Counted from the first letter of the stretch, positions 35,129-44,561 are shown. The stretch: DNA of 64,000 nucleotides from Clostridiales bacterium (GCA_029256575.1 JAQSXR010000003.1:62001-126000), one strand, 5' to 3'. Notes: generated by a model not told the origin, from the letters alone. Made by a program: numbers and translations.

Positions 35129-36322
35129 ATGAACGTATTAGTAATAAATTGCGGTAGTTCATCATTAAAATACCAATTAATAGATTCCAAAAATGAAGCA
35201 GTTCTTGCAAAGGGATTAGTTGAAAGAATAGGAATTGAAGGAAGTAAATTAAAACATACCCCAGAGGGTAAAGAGTCAATTCAAGTAGTTACTCCTATGG
35301 AAAACCATAAAATTGCAGTAGGTTTAGTTATTGACGCATTAATAAATAAAGATCATGGCGTTGTTAAATCCATGAATGAGATTGGTGCAGTAGGACATAG
35401 AGTAGTTCATGGTGGTGAAAAATTCAAAACATCTACAATTATAAATGAAGATGTTTTAGCTGCAATTGAAGAATGTAATGATTTAGCACCATTACACAAT
35501 CCGGCAAATTTGATTGGAATTAGAGCATGTCAAGAAATTATGCCAACGACTCCAATGGTAGCCGTATTTGACACAGCTTTTCATCAAACGATGCCTGAGG
35601 TTTCTTACCTTTATGGTTTACCTTATGAATATTATGAGAAGTATAAAGTGAGAAGATATGGTTTCCACGGGACATCACATATGTTTGTTTCACAAAGAGC
35701 AGCTGAATTTGTTGGTAAAAAAGCAGAAGATATGAAAATAATAGTATGTCATTTAGGTAACGGCGCTAGTATAACAGCTGTACAAAATGGGAAATCTATA
35801 GATACAACAATGGGATTAACTCCTCTTGAAGGCCTTATAATGGGGACAAGAAGTGGTTCGATTGATCCAGCGATTATTGAATTTATTGCGGAAAAAGAAA
35901 AACTTACTCTTCCAGAAGTTATGGATATCTTGAACAAAAAATCTGGTATTTTAGGAATTTCAAAAATATCAAGTGACTTTAGAGATTTAGAGGATGCCTT
36001 AGATAACGGTATTAGATTAGCTGAAGTTGCTATGGATGTATTTTCTCATACAGTAGTAAAATATATTGGAGCATTCGTTGCCGTAATGAATGGTGTAGAT
36101 GCGATTGTATTTACCGCAGGAGTTGGTGAAAATAACATTATAGTGAGAGAAAAAGTTTGTGCTTATCTCGGATACCTTGGTTTTGAATTTGACAAGGAAA
36201 AGAATAATGTAAAAGGAAAAGAAACAATTATTACAACTCCAACTTCAAAAGTAATTGGTTTGATTATTCCTACGAATGAAGAATTAGCTATTTCGAGAGA
36301 AACAGTTAATGTTTTAAAATAA
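35129..36322 (+). CDS. ackA: Acetate kinase
   Basis: Makes ATP and acetate from acetyl phosphate. The 397-residue protein has the two signature blocks VLVINCGSSSLKYQLID (residues 3-19) and YGFHGTSHMFVS, and the nucleotide-binding FTAGVGENN. Full length. GAAGGAG precedes the ATG by 9 bases. With pta it forms the standard fermentative acetate pathway. Confidence 0.98.
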   Translation: MNVLVINCGSSSLKYQLIDSKNEAVLAKGLVERIGIEGSKLKHTPEGKESIQVVTPMENHKIAVGLVIDALINKDHGVVKSMNEIGAVGHRVVHGGEKFKTSTIINEDVLAAIEECNDLAPLHNPANLIGIRACQEIMPTTPMVAVFDTAFHQTMPEVSYLYGLPYEYYEKYKVRRYGFHGTSHMFVSQRAAEFVGKKAEDMKIIVCHLGNGASITAVQNGKSIDTTMGLTPLEGLIMGTRSGSIDPAIIEFIAEKEKLTLPEVMDILNKKSGILGISKISSDFRDLEDALDNGIRLAEVAMDVFSHTVVKYIGAFVAVMNGVDAIVFTAGVGENNIIVREKVCAYLGYLGFEFDKEKNNVKGKETIITTPTSKVIGLIIPTNEELAISRETVNVLK

Positions 36323-36379
36323 TAAATAATGTTAATTTAATATTATGTGGACATAATTGTGAAATACTACAAAATATTA

Positions 36380-36408
36380 TTGACAAACATAAAGTCTATA
36401 GATATAAT
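36380..36408 (+). promoter_or_regulatory. Perfect consensus promoter for yceD-rpmF
   Basis: TTGACA, 17 bases, TATAAT, both boxes exact; the yceD ATG is 29 bases downstream. Confidence 0.85.
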
Positions 36409-36436
36409 AATACAAGTGAAACTTAGGGTGATATCA

Positions 36437-36964
36437 ATGCAAATTAATTTAACGGAAATACTACAACTTACCGGAATTCAAAAAAATATTCCTATTGATA
36501 TAGAGATGGAAACATTTAATATCGCGGAACAAGATTATTTAATAGTGGAAAAGAATCCATTTGATTTGATTATCACCAACATGGGTGATAAAGAACTTCA
36601 AATTGAGGGCGAATTTACGATTAAATTAGTATTGATTTGCGATCGTTGTATGGGGGAAACTCCTTACGAAATGAATGTCTCATTTATTAAGAATGTAAAT
36701 ATGAATGATACGGAAGAAAGTAGAGTTAAGGATTTAAATGAAATGAGCTACATTAGTGGATATACACTTGATGTAGAAGAGTTAATCTATGACGAGATGG
36801 TGATTCATTTTCCGATGAAGGTACTATGCAAAGATGACTGTAAGGGCATTTGCAATAAATGTGGTGCCAACCTAAACACTACTGATTGTGGATGTGATAC
36901 AACTCAGATTGATCCGAGAATGGCGAAGATCCTCGACATATTTAATAATTCCAAGGAGGTGTGA
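36437..36964 (+). CDS. yceD: DUF177/YceD family protein
   Basis: A 175-residue member of the DUF177 family (YlbN in Bacillus), found next to rpmF in most bacteria and thought to affect 23S rRNA maturation or L32 supply. Two cysteine pairs are visible: CDRC around residue 71 and the C-terminal CKDDCKGICNKCG, which likely binds zinc. The start is the ATG after AGGGTGATATCA; longer in-frame versions would reach across the promoter. It overlaps the rpmF ribosome site. Confidence 0.92.
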   Translation: MQINLTEILQLTGIQKNIPIDIEMETFNIAEQDYLIVEKNPFDLIITNMGDKELQIEGEFTIKLVLICDRCMGETPYEMNVSFIKNVNMNDTEESRVKDLNEMSYISGYTLDVEELIYDEMVIHFPMKVLCKDDCKGICNKCGANLNTTDCGCDTTQIDPRMAKILDIFNNSKEV

Positions 36965-36969
36965 CCGAT

Positions 36970-37152
36970 ATGTCTATCTGTCCAAAGAGAAGAACTTCTA
37001 AAGCTAGAAGAAACCAACGTAGATCTGCTAACTTCAAAATGTCAGCAATTACTTTAGTTAAATGTACGAAATGTGGCGAATTAATGATGCCTCATAGAGT
37101 GTGTAAGGCTTGTGGTTCATACAACAAAGTACAAGTTGTAGAAGCGGTATAA
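36970..37152 (+). CDS. rpmF: 50S ribosomal protein L32
   Basis: A 60-residue large-subunit protein. It opens MSICPKRRTSKARRNQRRSA and has the zinc-binding CTKCG and CKACG pairs. CCAAGGAGGTG before the ATG is a near-perfect ribosome site and overlaps the yceD stop. A terminator follows. Confidence 0.97.
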   Translation: MSICPKRRTSKARRNQRRSANFKMSAITLVKCTKCGELMMPHRVCKACGSYNKVQVVEAV

Positions 37153-37170
37153 GTTTATAAAACCAGAATG

Positions 37171-37195
37171 AACTGTCCATTGGGCAGTTTTTTTT
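37171..37195 (+). terminator. Terminator after rpmF
   Basis: AACTGTCC and GGGCAGTT pair (one G-T), followed by about eight T. Confidence 0.8.
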
Positions 37196-37217
37196 GTTTA
37201 AAAAAAATATTTTTATG

Positions 37218-37246
37218 TTGATTTATCAAGTCTAATCTAGTATATT
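37218..37246 (+). promoter_or_regulatory. Promoter of plsX-acpP-rnc
   Basis: TTGATT, 17 bases, TATATT; the plsX ATG is 33 bases downstream. No FapR-type operator was recognised. Confidence 0.65.
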
Positions 37247-37278
37247 ATTTAATAGAAATAGAAGAAAGGTGTTTTGCT

Positions 37279-38295
37279 ATGCTTAAGATAGTTTTAGATG
37301 CAATGGGTGGAGATAATGCGCCATACGAAATAGTTAAAGGTGCAGTACTTGGTATTCAACAATTAGAGCATATGAAAGTTATTTTAGTTGGTGATGAATC
37401 CAAAATAAAAGATATACTAAAAGATTTCACATATGATACTGAACGCATAGAAGTTGTTAATGCTAGTGAAATTATTGATAATCACGATGCCCCTGTAGTT
37501 GCTATACGTAAGAAAAAAGATTCTTCGTTAGTAAAGGGTTTAACAATGTTAAAAGATAAGCAAGCTGACGCGTTTATTTCTGCAGGTAGTACGGGAGCAT
37601 TACTGGCAGGGGGGACACTTATTGTAGGTAGAATACCTGGTATTGAAAGACCGGCATTAGCACCATTATTACCTACCAAGAAAGGGATGACGCTATTAAT
37701 AGACTGTGGAGCTAATGTAGACTCTAAAGCTTCATACTTAGTTCAATATGCGACTATGGGTTCTATTTATTTGGAAAATGTGTTAGGGATTTCAAACCCT
37801 AAAGTAGCCCTTGTTAATATTGGTTCCGAAGAATCAAAAGGAAATGCTTTAGTAAAAGAGACATTTCCATTACTACAACAAACAAATTTGAATTTTACTG
37901 GCAATATTGAAGCAAGAGACATACTATATGGAGATGCTGATGTTGTAGTCTGTGATGCATTTGTTGGAAATGTAATTCTAAAATTAACAGAAGGTTTATC
38001 AAGTCTTTTAATTCAAGAGATTAAAGTTGGATTAATGAGTAATACTATAAGTAAGTTAGGAGCTCTATTAATTAAAAAAACACTTAAGAAAACTTTGAAA
38101 AAGTTCTTAACCTCTGAATACGGAGGAGCACCTTTGCTCGGAGTTAATGGATTGGTAATTAAAGCTCATGGTAATACGGATCATAAGAATATTGTAGCTT
38201 GTTTGGTGCAATCTCAAAAGTTCTATGATCAAAAAATAAATCAAAAAATTCAAGAAAAGCTCGGTAATGAGCAAGATATAAAGGAAGGTATTTAA
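37279..38295 (+). CDS. plsX: Phosphate acyltransferase PlsX
   Basis: Makes acyl phosphate from acyl-ACP, the first step of phosphatidic acid synthesis, working with PlsY (also in this window). The 338-residue protein starts KIVLDAMGGDNAPYEIVKGA, and contains ISAGSTGALLAGGTLIVGR and the C-terminal YGGAPLLGVNGLVIKAHG. Full length, peripheral membrane. acpP follows two bases after its stop, giving substrate carrier and enzyme together. Confidence 0.97.
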   Translation: MLKIVLDAMGGDNAPYEIVKGAVLGIQQLEHMKVILVGDESKIKDILKDFTYDTERIEVVNASEIIDNHDAPVVAIRKKKDSSLVKGLTMLKDKQADAFISAGSTGALLAGGTLIVGRIPGIERPALAPLLPTKKGMTLLIDCGANVDSKASYLVQYATMGSIYLENVLGISNPKVALVNIGSEESKGNALVKETFPLLQQTNLNFTGNIEARDILYGDADVVVCDAFVGNVILKLTEGLSSLLIQEIKVGLMSNTISKLGALLIKKTLKKTLKKFLTSEYGGAPLLGVNGLVIKAHGNTDHKNIVACLVQSQKFYDQKINQKIQEKLGNEQDIKEGI

Positions 38296-38297
38296 TT

Positions 38298-38528
38298 ATG
38301 GAATTTGATAAAATAAAAAAAATAATTTGTGAGATTTTAAACGTAGAAGAAGATGATATTACACTTGAAACGAAATTTGTTGATGACTTAGGAGCGGATT
38401 CTCTAGACGTATTCCAAATAATAATGGGAATTGAAGAAGAATTCGATATCGAAATATCAAATGATGCTGCTGAAAATATAGTGACTGTTGGCGACGCTGT
38501 TGAACAGATAAAAGAAGCAATAAGATAA
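38298..38528 (+). CDS. acpP: Acyl carrier protein
   Basis: A 76-residue acidic ACP. The phosphopantetheine-bearing serine is in DDLGADSLDVFQ (Ser37). Its place between plsX and rnc is standard for Firmicutes. AAGGAAGGTATTTAATT precedes the ATG. Confidence 0.97.
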   Translation: MEFDKIKKIICEILNVEEDDITLETKFVDDLGADSLDVFQIIMGIEEEFDIEISNDAAENIVTVGDAVEQIKEAIR

Positions 38529-38568
38529 TAACAAATGCCTCCCGCTCTAAACAAGCGGGAGTATTGTT
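38529..38568 (+). promoter_or_regulatory. GC-rich hairpin between acpP and rnc
   Basis: CTCCCGCT and AGCGGGAG form a perfect 8-bp stem, extended by ACAAAT/ATTGTT with mismatches. No T-run follows; the rnc ribosome site GGAGGG comes 2 bases later. It may be an RNA processing or stability site. Confidence 0.65.
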
Positions 38569-38582
38569 GTGGAGGGTAGCTT

Positions 38583-39287
38583 ATGGTTGGGAAAGAAGCA
38601 CTAGATAAGATTCAAAAGATTATAGAGTACAAATTTAATGATGAAAAAATACTTTTACAAGCGCTTACGCATAGCTCCTTCGCGAATGAAAAGAAACTGG
38701 GCAAACTAGGTAGCAATGAGAGAATAGAATTCCTAGGGGACGCAGTTTTAGAGCTTGTAACGAGCAGATATTTATATATTAACTATGAAACTCAAGCTGA
38801 AGGTGAATTAACTAGGCTTAGAGCTAGTTTGGTATGTGAATATACGCTTGCAAAGTGTGCTAAGTCACTAAGTTTGGGTAGATTTCTTTTTCTCAGTAAG
38901 GGAGAAGAGGCTACGGAAGGAAGAAACAGAGATTCTGTACTTTCTGATACTTTTGAGGCTGTTATTGGTGCAATTTACCTAGATGGTGGATATGAACCGG
39001 CTGAGAGGTTTGTAATTAAGAATTTACTTACTGATATTGAAAGCAAGAAACTATTTTATGATAGTAAGACAGTATTACAAGAAATGATACAAGGAATTTC
39101 AAAAGAACCTATAAATTATGTTCTTATTGATGAATTTGGACCAGATCATAATAAAACATTTGTTACCGAAATTCATTTTGAAAATCAAATAATTGGACAA
39201 GGTATCGGACATACCAAAAAGTCTTCTGAACAAGAAGCTGCATATAGAGCAATATTGACATTGAAGAAAAAAGAAAAGATTCAATAG
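38583..39287 (+). CDS. rnc: Ribonuclease III
   Basis: Double-stranded RNA endonuclease for rRNA maturation and mRNA decay. The 234-residue protein has the catalytic signature NERIEFLGDAVLELV about residues 41-55, a second acidic site (DTFEAVIGAIYLDGG, residues 120-134) and a C-terminal dsRNA-binding domain (KTVLQEMIQG, then GIGHTKKSSEQEAAYRAI). Complete. GGAGGG precedes the ATG by 6 bases. smc follows. Confidence 0.97.
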   Translation: MVGKEALDKIQKIIEYKFNDEKILLQALTHSSFANEKKLGKLGSNERIEFLGDAVLELVTSRYLYINYETQAEGELTRLRASLVCEYTLAKCAKSLSLGRFLFLSKGEEATEGRNRDSVLSDTFEAVIGAIYLDGGYEPAERFVIKNLLTDIESKKLFYDSKTVLQEMIQGISKEPINYVLIDEFGPDHNKTFVTEIHFENQIIGQGIGHTKKSSEQEAAYRAILTLKKKEKIQ

Positions 39288-39318
39288 ACATAATAATAAT
39301 GCGAGCGGGGAATCCAAT

Positions 39319-42300
39319 ATGTATTTAAAAAGTATCGACATTCAAGGCTTTAAATCATTTGCAAATAAAATGAATTTACAATTTAATACTGGAATTACTG
39401 GAATTGTAGGACCAAATGGTAGCGGTAAAAGTAACGTTGCGGATGCTGTTCGTTGGGTTCTTGGGGAACAAAGTGCAAAACAACTTCGTGGATCTAAGAT
39501 GGAGGATGTTATTTTTTCGGGTACTGAGAATCGTAAACCTTTAGGTTTTGCTCAAGTTGCAATTACGATTGATAATTCTGATGCAAAATTAGCAATTGAT
39601 TTTACTGAAGTAACAGTAGCTAGAAAGGTATATCGTTCAGGAGAAAGTGAGTATTCTATTAATGGCTCAACTTGTAGATTAAAAGATGTACAAGAGTTAT
39701 TTTTCGATACTGGTATTGGTAGAGAAGGTTATTCAATCATTGGACAAGGTCAAGTAGACCAAATTGTAAATTCTAAACCAGAGGAACGAAGAGAACTCTT
39801 TGATGAAGCAGCTGGAATTGTAAAATATAAAAAAAGAAAAAATATTGCTGAGAAAAAACTAGACGAAAGTATGTTAAACCTCGACCGCGTTAATGACATT
39901 CTTGGCGAGATTGAACTTCAAGTTGGTCCCTTAAAGGAACAATCTGAAGTAGCAAAAAATTATCTTTTATATAAAGCAGAATTAAAACAATATGATATTG
40001 ATATTTTTATACAAGAATATAGTAGAGTTAAGGAACAGGTTACTGCTCTAGAGGAAAAAGAACAAATCGTTGAATATGATTTAGCAACTACGAAAAAAGA
40101 ATACGAACAGATAAAAGAACAACATGATTTATATCAACAAAAAAGTGAAGCTTTGGAAATTCGCTTACAAGAAATAAGAGAGAGCTTTTCGCATGATCAG
40201 ATAGCAGTTGAAAAAGCCGAAGGTGAAATAAAAGTACTTAATGAACAAATTGCAGCTTTGAAGAATTCAGTAGAACAGTACAATCTGCGAATTGTTGAAC
40301 TTCAAAAAGAAATTGAAGAAAAGAACATAGAGAAGGCCAAATTTATAAACGACAAATCCTTACTTGATGTTAAACTTGACGATCTTGTAAACAAACAAGA
40401 TGAGATAGAGGAAACGCTGGAAGCAGTAGTAAATCGTATCTCTCAAAAAGAATCAGAAGCAAGTTTGAATCAAAGTAATATAATAGAATATTTAAACCAA
40501 AAATCAAGCGTTGATTCTAAGAAACAACGTTTTGAAGCTATGCGTGAACAAAGTAATATTAAGAAAACAGAACTAAATCAAAGACACTTAAAAAACAGAA
40601 GTGAAGTGGAACAACAAGAAAACTTAAAAAAACAATATTTTGATGAGATTGAGTTTTTAAATAAAAAAACAAATCAACTGATTGAATACAAGCAATTAAG
40701 CCAAGATGAAATTAATAAGATATTAAATAAATTGCAAGAAGAATCAAATAAACAAAATAAAACACAGCAACTATTTCATCAAATTAAGTCAACCCTCGAG
40801 GTAAAACAAGGGGTAGCTGAACATTATGATGGGTACAGTGATGCGATTCGTCAAATTATGAATAAAAAAACTACAACACCTGGAATAATTGGGGTGGTAG
40901 CTGATATCGTAAAAGTTGATAAGAAATATGAAATTGCAATTGAAACAGCTCTTGGTGGAAGTATACAAAATATCGTTACAGATAATGAAGCTACTGCAAA
41001 GCAATTAATTGAACACCTAAAGACGAACAAACTAGGTAGAGCAACATTTTTACCTTTGACTTCACTCACGAGTAGACCAAACGCGAATTCGGATGCTATT
41101 CTAAAAGAAAAAGGCGTCGTTGGAATGGCTAGTTCATTAATAGAATGCGAAGACAAATATAGAAATTTAGTGGAATCGTTAGTTGGTAGAGTAGTAGTTA
41201 CCAATACGGTTGATGATGCGATTCTTTTGGCAAGAAAATTCAATCAAACTCTTAGAATCGTTACATTAGAAGGTGAATCTTTTAGCCCGGGTGGTGCAAT
41301 CACAGGTGGTAATGTAAGACATAAGAATAACCTTTTAGGTAGAAAACGTGAAATAGAAGAATTAGAGGAACAATTAACAGGAATTACAAAAGAATTGTCC
41401 GATTATGAGAAATCAATAGAGAAGTTAAAGTATGAACAAAATGGTGTAGAAGAAAGAATAACTAAATTAGGATTAGAACAACAAGAAGTAGCGTTAAGTT
41501 TGAACTCTGCAAAAATGAATTATAAACAAGCTGAGAATCGTATTCTAGAGATTGCAGAAGCTAAGGAAGATATAATAAAAGAATTACACCAAATTGAGGA
41601 CCAATTAAAAGACCTTAATACTGCGGAAAGTGGGCTTTCAGAACAACTTGGTGAGTTTAAAGGTAAGCAAGAAGAAGCAAATTTAAAGATTAAAGAACTG
41701 ACTGAACTTATTCTAAAAGATAAAGAAGAAGAAAAAAAAGTCAGAGAAGTACTAAATAAAATTCGCATTGACGTATCTACTCTTGAGGCGGATGATGGTC
41801 ATTTAATAGAAAATATTAAACGTTTGACTAGAGAAAAAGATAAAGTTTCAGAAGAAATATCAAAATTAAAGGTTAATATTAATTCAAATGCGGAAGATAT
41901 TAATGTAAAACAACAGTGCATTGCTAATGTTACTTCTTCCGTTGATACAAGTAGAGAAACGATTGAAAACACTGCAAAAATAATTGAAACTCTTATAAAA
42001 GAAAAAGAAGAAATAAATAGTAAGCTCAAAGTTTTCTTTGAAAAGAGAGATGAACTAGGTAGTAAACAAACAAATTTAGATAAAGAATTATTCCGATTAA
42101 CGACAGCCAAAGAAAAAAATGTCGAACAAAATGAACAAATAATAAACTATATGTGGGAAGAATATGAACTTACTTATAGTTCTGCAGCTGAGTTAAAGAG
42201 TGAAAATGAAACATCCTTAGTAACTTTAAGAAAAAGGATATCTGAGATTAAAGGGTTGATTAAAGAATTAGGAATTGTTAATGTTAATGCGATTGATGAT

Positions 42301-42894
42301 TATAAAACTTTAAAAGAACGATATGAGCAAATGAGTGTTCAAAGACAAGATTTACTTCTTGCAAAAGAAAATTTACGAGAAATTATAGCAGAGCTTGACG
42401 AGGCTATGAGAAAACAATTCGCGGAGAGTTTTGCTAAGATTCAAGAACAATTCCAAGTTGTATTTAAGGAATTATTTGGAGGTGGTAAGGCCACTTTAGA
42501 ATTAGTTGAAGGCGAAGATATTCTAGAAGCCGGTGTAAAGATTGTTGCACAACCACCAGGAAAAAAACTACAAAATATGGTACTCTTATCAGGTGGAGAA
42601 AAAGCATTTACTGCAATCGCACTTTTATTTGCAATTCAAGGGTTAAAACCATCTCCATTCTGCCTTCTTGATGAAATAGAAGCAGCCCTAGACGATGCGA
42701 ATGTTACTCGTTTTGCAAATTACTTACATAAACTGACCAAAGAAACACAGTTTATTATAATTACCCATAGAAAAGGGACAATGGAATCTGCGGATGCGTT
42801 ATATGGTATTACGATGCAAGAAAAAGGGATATCAACGCTAGTTTCTGTTAAACTAATCGCAAACGAATTAAATGATCAGATGAGTGTTGTATAG
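39319..42894 (+). CDS. smc: Chromosome condensation protein SMC
   Basis: A 1191-residue SMC ATPase acting with ScpAB in chromosome organisation. The N-terminal Walker A is GPNGSGKSNV (residues 32-41). Two long coiled-coil arms flank a hinge at about residues 505-665 (PGIIGVVADIV through GGAITGGNVR). The C-terminal head has the ABC signature LLSGGEKAFTAIAL and Walker B LLDEIEAALDDAN. Full length with no interruption. Ribosome site GCGGGGA. Order rnc-smc-ftsY is the common Firmicute arrangement. Confidence 0.97.
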   Translation: MYLKSIDIQGFKSFANKMNLQFNTGITGIVGPNGSGKSNVADAVRWVLGEQSAKQLRGSKMEDVIFSGTENRKPLGFAQVAITIDNSDAKLAIDFTEVTVARKVYRSGESEYSINGSTCRLKDVQELFFDTGIGREGYSIIGQGQVDQIVNSKPEERRELFDEAAGIVKYKKRKNIAEKKLDESMLNLDRVNDILGEIELQVGPLKEQSEVAKNYLLYKAELKQYDIDIFIQEYSRVKEQVTALEEKEQIVEYDLATTKKEYEQIKEQHDLYQQKSEALEIRLQEIRESFSHDQIAVEKAEGEIKVLNEQIAALKNSVEQYNLRIVELQKEIEEKNIEKAKFINDKSLLDVKLDDLVNKQDEIEETLEAVVNRISQKESEASLNQSNIIEYLNQKSSVDSKKQRFEAMREQSNIKKTELNQRHLKNRSEVEQQENLKKQYFDEIEFLNKKTNQLIEYKQLSQDEINKILNKLQEESNKQNKTQQLFHQIKSTLEVKQGVAEHYDGYSDAIRQIMNKKTTTPGIIGVVADIVKVDKKYEIAIETALGGSIQNIVTDNEATAKQLIEHLKTNKLGRATFLPLTSLTSRPNANSDAILKEKGVVGMASSLIECEDKYRNLVESLVGRVVVTNTVDDAILLARKFNQTLRIVTLEGESFSPGGAITGGNVRHKNNLLGRKREIEELEEQLTGITKELSDYEKSIEKLKYEQNGVEERITKLGLEQQEVALSLNSAKMNYKQAENRILEIAEAKEDIIKELHQIEDQLKDLNTAESGLSEQLGEFKGKQEEANLKIKELTELILKDKEEEKKVREVLNKIRIDVSTLEADDGHLIENIKRLTREKDKVSEEISKLKVNINSNAEDINVKQQCIANVTSSVDTSRETIENTAKIIETLIKEKEEINSKLKVFFEKRDELGSKQTNLDKELFRLTTAKEKNVEQNEQIINYMWEEYELTYSSAAELKSENETSLVTLRKRISEIKGLIKELGIVNVNAIDDYKTLKERYEQMSVQRQDLLLAKENLREIIAELDEAMRKQFAESFAKIQEQFQVVFKELFGGGKATLELVEGEDILEAGVKIVAQPPGKKLQNMVLLSGGEKAFTAIALLFAIQGLKPSPFCLLDEIEAALDDANVTRFANYLHKLTKETQFIIITHRKGTMESADALYGITMQEKGISTLVSVKLIANELNDQMSVV

Positions 42895-42962
42895 TATAAA
42901 TAGTAGTACAAAAAAACTGAATTTAAATGAGTGTATACTTAAGATAGATTAAGGAGAATCGT

Positions 42963-43928
42963 ATGGAAGATAGAAATAATGAGCAGGTGGAAGAGAAAAA
43001 GAAGAAAAAAGGTTTTTTTAGTAAGCTAGTGGAAGGGCTTACAAAGACTAGAAACAATATTGTTAAGGGTGTAGATAATGTTTTTAAAATGTTTACGAGT
43101 ATAGATGAGGAATTTTATGAAGAGTTAGAAGAAACTTTGATTATGGCCGACCTTGGGGTTAAAACAACAACGTCAATAATCGAAAATTTAAAGATTAAAG
43201 TAAAAGAAAATAAAATTAAAGAACCGATGGAATGTAAACAATTATTAATTGATGAGATTAAGGCACAAATGAAGGTTGAATCAACTGCATATGAGTTTGA
43301 GAATAAGACATCTATTGTTTTAGTAATAGGTGTAAATGGTGTTGGTAAAACTACAACTATAGGTAAATTAGCTTCTCAATTAAAGCAACAAAGGAAAAAA
43401 GTTATTCTTGCAGCTGCTGATACATTTAGAGCCGCCGCAATTGATCAATTAACAGAATGGGCAAATAGAGCAAATGTTGAGATTATAGCACAACAAGAAA
43501 ATTCTGATCCTGCTGCAGTAGTATATGATGCAGTAGCTGCAGCAAAAGCAAGAAAAGCCGATGTGCTTATTTGTGATACAGCTGGTAGACTTCATAATAA
43601 GAAAAACCTTATGGAAGAATTAAGAAAAATTGATAGAGTAATCACAAGAGAGTTTCCAGATGCCTATAGAGAGACATTAATCGTTCTTGATAGTACAACA
43701 GGTCAAAATGCTTTACAACAAGCGAAACAATTTAAAGAGATTGCAGATATCTCAGGAATTGTATTAACGAAACTAGATGGAACGGCAAAAGGTGGTATAG
43801 CAATCGCAATTCAAGCTGAACTTGGGATTCCTGTAAAATATATAGGAGTTGGTGAAGGAATTGACGACTTGCAAAAGTTTGATTCAGATGACTTTGTTAA
43901 TGCTTTATTTGAAGTTAAGCAATCGTAA
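42963..43928 (+). CDS. ftsY: Signal recognition particle receptor FtsY
   Basis: SRP receptor GTPase that docks ribosome-nascent chains at the membrane. The 321-residue protein lacks the long acidic A domain, having only a short charged start (NNEQVEEKKKKKGFF), then N domain and G domain with GVNGVGKTTTIGKLA (about residue 122), DTFRAAA, DTAGRLHNK and TKLDGTAKGG. AAGGAG precedes the ATG. Its partner Ffh is encoded 1 kb downstream. Confidence 0.97.
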   Translation: MEDRNNEQVEEKKKKKGFFSKLVEGLTKTRNNIVKGVDNVFKMFTSIDEEFYEELEETLIMADLGVKTTTSIIENLKIKVKENKIKEPMECKQLLIDEIKAQMKVESTAYEFENKTSIVLVIGVNGVGKTTTIGKLASQLKQQRKKVILAAADTFRAAAIDQLTEWANRANVEIIAQQENSDPAAVVYDAVAAAKARKADVLICDTAGRLHNKKNLMEELRKIDRVITREFPDAYRETLIVLDSTTGQNALQQAKQFKEIADISGIVLTKLDGTAKGGIAIAIQAELGIPVKYIGVGEGIDDLQKFDSDDFVNALFEVKQS

Positions 43929-43973
43929 AATGAGATAGTAAAATTAGGAATTCTCAATAATTAGGAGAACAAT

Positions 43974-44465
43974 ATGGAACATACATTAAATATTTATCCG
44001 GAAGATAAAAAAGAATTATATAAGTTGTTAAAAAAACAAATGAAGTCAATTCTGGAAGATGAACACAATACAATTGCTAATTTAGCGAATAGTTCAGCTT
44101 TGATAAATGAAGCGCTTAAAGATATAAATTGGGTAGGGTTTTATTTGATGAATGATGGTGAATTATTACTTGGTCCCTTCCAAGGGAAAGTTGCCTGTGT
44201 TCATATACAAATTGGTAGAGGGGTATGTGGGACTTCTGCTTTTGAAAACAAAACACAACTCGTTAAAGACGTACATCAATTTCCAGGACATATAGCATGT
44301 GATTCTGCTTCGAATTCTGAGATAGTAGTGCCACTTCGACATGATGGCAAAGTGGTAGGGGTATTAGATATTGATAGTCCTTTATTATCGAGATTTGATG
44401 AAATTGATGCTGTGGAGCTTGAAGAATTGGTAAAGATTATTGAACAATCCTGCAATTGGAATTAA
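43974..44465 (+). CDS. msrC: Free methionine-(R)-sulfoxide reductase (GAF domain)
   Basis: A 163-residue GAF-domain enzyme that reduces free methionine-R-sulfoxide. The three redox cysteines of the family are all visible: VACVHIQIGRGVCGTSA and HIACDSAS. Surrounding family features (LLGPFQGKVAC, VPLRHDGKVVGVLDIDS) are intact. Cytoplasmic, thioredoxin-dependent by family. AGGAGAACAAT precedes the ATG. It follows ftsY closely and precedes the ylxM promoter. Confidence 0.93.
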   Translation: MEHTLNIYPEDKKELYKLLKKQMKSILEDEHNTIANLANSSALINEALKDINWVGFYLMNDGELLLGPFQGKVACVHIQIGRGVCGTSAFENKTQLVKDVHQFPGHIACDSASNSEIVVPLRHDGKVVGVLDIDSPLLSRFDEIDAVELEELVKIIEQSCNWN

Positions 44466-44492
44466 TATATTTTAACTATCAATGAAAAGTAC

Positions 44493-44521
44493 TTGACACA
44501 TACATCTTTTTACGATAAAAT
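44493..44521 (+). promoter_or_regulatory. Strong promoter of ylxM-ffh
   Basis: TTGACA, 17 bases, TAAAAT. It is followed at once by an inverted repeat. Confidence 0.8.
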
Positions 44522-44555
44522 ACCACGTGTAAAGCAAAAATACTTTACAGGTGGT
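44522..44555. promoter_or_regulatory. Inverted repeat at the ylxM transcription start
   Basis: ACCACGTGTAAAG and CTTTACAGGTGGT are inverted arms with a single G-G mismatch around an 8-base centre. It begins right after the -10 box, spans the expected start of transcription and ends in the ylxM ribosome site (AGGTGGTG). It could be an operator or, in RNA, a short 5' stem. Confidence 0.6.
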
Positions 44556-44561
44556 GTTTAT

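Noticed and set aside
37200-37260. FapR-type operator before plsX
   Set aside because: No sequence close to the known FapR palindrome could be found, and FapR is not expected in most clostridia.
40851-41243. 130-codon minus-strand frame inside smc
   Set aside because: Antisense shadow of the SMC hinge; no ribosome site and composition mirrors the coding strand.
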